A stretch of 64,000 bases of DNA from Eisenbergiella tayi (lineage in GTDB: Bacteria > Bacillota > Clostridia > Lachnospirales > Lachnospiraceae): the NCBI RefSeq assembly GCF_001881565.1, contig NZ_MPDJ01000010.1, forward strand, positions 62,001-126,000, in the 5' to 3' direction. Each line of letters begins with the position of its first letter. Within the stretch, counting starts at the first letter, position 1. This document shows, in pieces, positions 62,761 through 64,000 of this stretch. The notes under the pieces were generated by a model. That model was not told the DNA's origin. It was given only the letters and a program-made list of their open reading frames with translations, and made no database searches. A program made the translations under genes and the position numbers.

Positions 62761-64000
62761 TCACCTTGCATGTATTTTTGTTTTTACTTTATAAATAATC
62801 ATCTTTATGTTCTCAAAAAGAAATTTATCTCGCAAAAGACATAAAATTATTCCATATAACACAGCGCCGTTAATAATCTGCAATACTAAAATCACAAAAC
62901 TTTTTCCGGGTAAAGTACCCATATACGAAACGAAACAACCCATTACAAGACCAGCAATGGCATACTTCCATCCTAGCTTTATCATAGTCTTAAACTTAAA
63001 GAAATCTCGTATCAAATACAAATATCCAATAAGTATCAATGTTTCAGCTAGTACAGAGGCGCATGCTGCTCCAACTGCGCCATAAGTAGGGATTGCCATC
63101 AAATTAAATATAAAATTCACTGCGGCTCCTGCTATTAGAACATAATTATTCTTTCCCTGCCTACCACTTGGACCAAGATAATGTGTATTGAGGCAGTTGC
63201 TAAGTCCGATAACAATTAATAAAAGAGAAAAGATTTGCAAAAGTATGATGCTTTCCTCAAAACCCTCTCCCAGAAATAGCGGTATAAAGTTAGGCGCAAT
63301 GCCAATCAATCCTGCTGCCATTGGAATGGAAATCAATAGGATAAAACTAATGGATCGATTAAGTCGCGCTCGCATTTCATCTATTTGCCCATGCTGAAAT
63401 AAGAAAGACATTCTTGATCTCATAATAGTGTTCAATGAGGTTATTGCGACCAAGAGTATTTGTTCAATTTTATGTGCCTGCTCATAATAACCATTCTGAG
63501 CTGTTCCTTCAGTCAACATGCCAAGCATTGTTTTATCTAGGAGCGTATATACTGACGTAGCTATTGTTGGTATAAAAAACACCAAACACTGCTTTGTATG
63601 CCGCAAAATATTCAAACTCTTAAGTTCAACTCTGCAAAGAACATTTCTCATCGAGAAAAGAAATGTAATATTACCTAACAATGTGGATAATGCAATAAGG
63701 AGAATATAGATATTCACATCATCCTTAGTTTTTACAAAGATGAAAACTGCGACTATCATTACTATCTTGACAATGAAATTTCTTATTACAACCTTTGAGA
63801 AGTCTTCTATTCCCCTAAAAAGCCATGTCATATCAAAGATAGACGCAAAAATGATAACACCAAATATTAAGCGCGCTTCTCTGTACTCAGTAGCTGTAAA
63901 GGACACAACCATATAGATACCAAGGCTTATTGCCATTGTTAAAGCTCTGAGAATCCATAATTCATAAAACACTCTGGATGTTTCCTTACGCTCTTCTCTG
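62761..64000 (-). CDS. Wzx-like oligosaccharide flippase (5' end outside window)
   Basis: The frame is open to the right edge (413 codons visible), so the N-terminus is missing; a GTG inside (63972) is probably not the start because upstream codons (REERKETSRVFYELWILR) are family-like. About twelve membrane helices in the MATE/polysaccharide-transporter pattern are present, including FIPTIATSVYTLLDKTMLG, NGYYEQAHKIEQILL and SIPMAAGLIGIAPNFIPLFL. It would flip the lipid-linked repeat unit made by the WcaJ-type enzyme and glycosyltransferases for polymerisation by the Wzy-like protein. Confidence 0.85.
   Translation of the reverse strand, partial: REERKETSRVFYELWILRALTMAISLGIYMVVSFTATEYREARLIFGVIIFASIFDMTWLFRGIEDFSKVVIRNFIVKIVMIVAVFIFVKTKDDVNIYILLIALSTLLGNITFLFSMRNVLCRVELKSLNILRHTKQCLVFFIPTIATSVYTLLDKTMLGMLTEGTAQNGYYEQAHKIEQILLVAITSLNTIMRSRMSFLFQHGQIDEMRARLNRSISFILLISIPMAAGLIGIAPNFIPLFLGEGFEESIILLQIFSLLLIVIGLSNCLNTHYLGPSGRQGKNNYVLIAGAAVNFIFNLMAIPTYGAVGAACASVLAETLILIGYLYLIRDFFKFKTMIKLGWKYAIAGLVMGCFVSYMGTLPGKSFVILVLQIINGAVLYGIILCLLRDKFLFENIKMIIYKVKTKIHAR

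Overview
The window looks like a chromosomal segment of a clostridial anaerobe, most likely a member of the Lachnospiraceae. The evidence is the gene set: an NfnAB-type transhydrogenase pair, formate-tetrahydrofolate ligase, FprA flavodiiron protein, Rex, a Re-citrate-synthase-like enzyme with an NADP isocitrate dehydrogenase, a leucine T-box leader, strong GGAGG ribosome binding sites and TTGACA/TATAAT promoters. No rRNA, tRNA or CRISPR array was seen. The genus assignment is inference only.

Layout. 1-9.9 kb (minus): nfnB (cut by the left edge), nfnA, a zinc-ribbon/TPR/chitobiase-C membrane protein, folD, fhs, ftsK and a ClpP-like tepA. 10.1-19.3 kb (minus): a polytopic membrane protein, metY, yebC, a CNNM/CBS transporter-like protein, mazF, alr, nnr and rex. 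19.4-19.7 kb: a large inverted-repeat element, then an ABC-F ATPase (plus). 21.7-28.1 kb (minus): gtrA-like, the Re-citrate synthase-GntR-icd operon with its own palindromic operator, a GyrI-like protein, ogt and an intracellular-type subtilisin. 28.3-29.7 kb (plus): a Gly/Cys-rich small protein and two proteins of unknown function. 29.8-39.6 kb (minus): fprA, a gliding-type ABC exporter with auxiliary proteins, leuS with its T-box, and a large membrane protein. 39.8-43.9 kb: a family 2 glycosyltransferase (plus), rhaD and an EF-G paralogue (minus). 44.16-44.45 kb: second copy of the inverted-repeat element, followed by aroF-tyrA (plus). 46.7-56.2 kb (minus): a cell-envelope block with a GDP-mannose enzyme fusion, an XRE regulator, a secreted protein, two LCP proteins flanking a sortase-B-like lipoprotein that lacks its catalytic His and Cys, a WcaJ-type phosphoglycosyltransferase and VanZ. 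56.5-60.5 kb: a stretch of decayed genes. 60.5-64 kb (minus): AT-rich acyltransferase, Wzy-like polymerase and Wzx-like flippase (cut by the right edge).

The most unusual content is the pair of elements at 19411-19677 and 44163-44448. Each has roughly 82-bp arms (one perfect, one with a single mismatch and a 1-nt indel). The arms differ strongly in sequence between the two copies, yet both enclose a 66-nt core that is 59/66 identical and shows compensatory base changes. Both copies have the same orientation, lie between divergent genes, and sit 5 and 10 bp upstream of a -35 box. I do not recognise this family; it could be a structured RNA, a fold-back mobile element, or both.

Functional links: Re-citrate synthase and Icd supply 2-oxoglutarate; NfnAB, FprA and Rex deal with redox balance; Fhs and FolD supply one-carbon units; ManC-ManA, WcaJ, LCP proteins, VanZ, acyltransferase, Wzy and Wzx suggest synthesis and wall attachment of a surface polysaccharide, with the UDP-galactopyranose mutase gene of that locus now broken.
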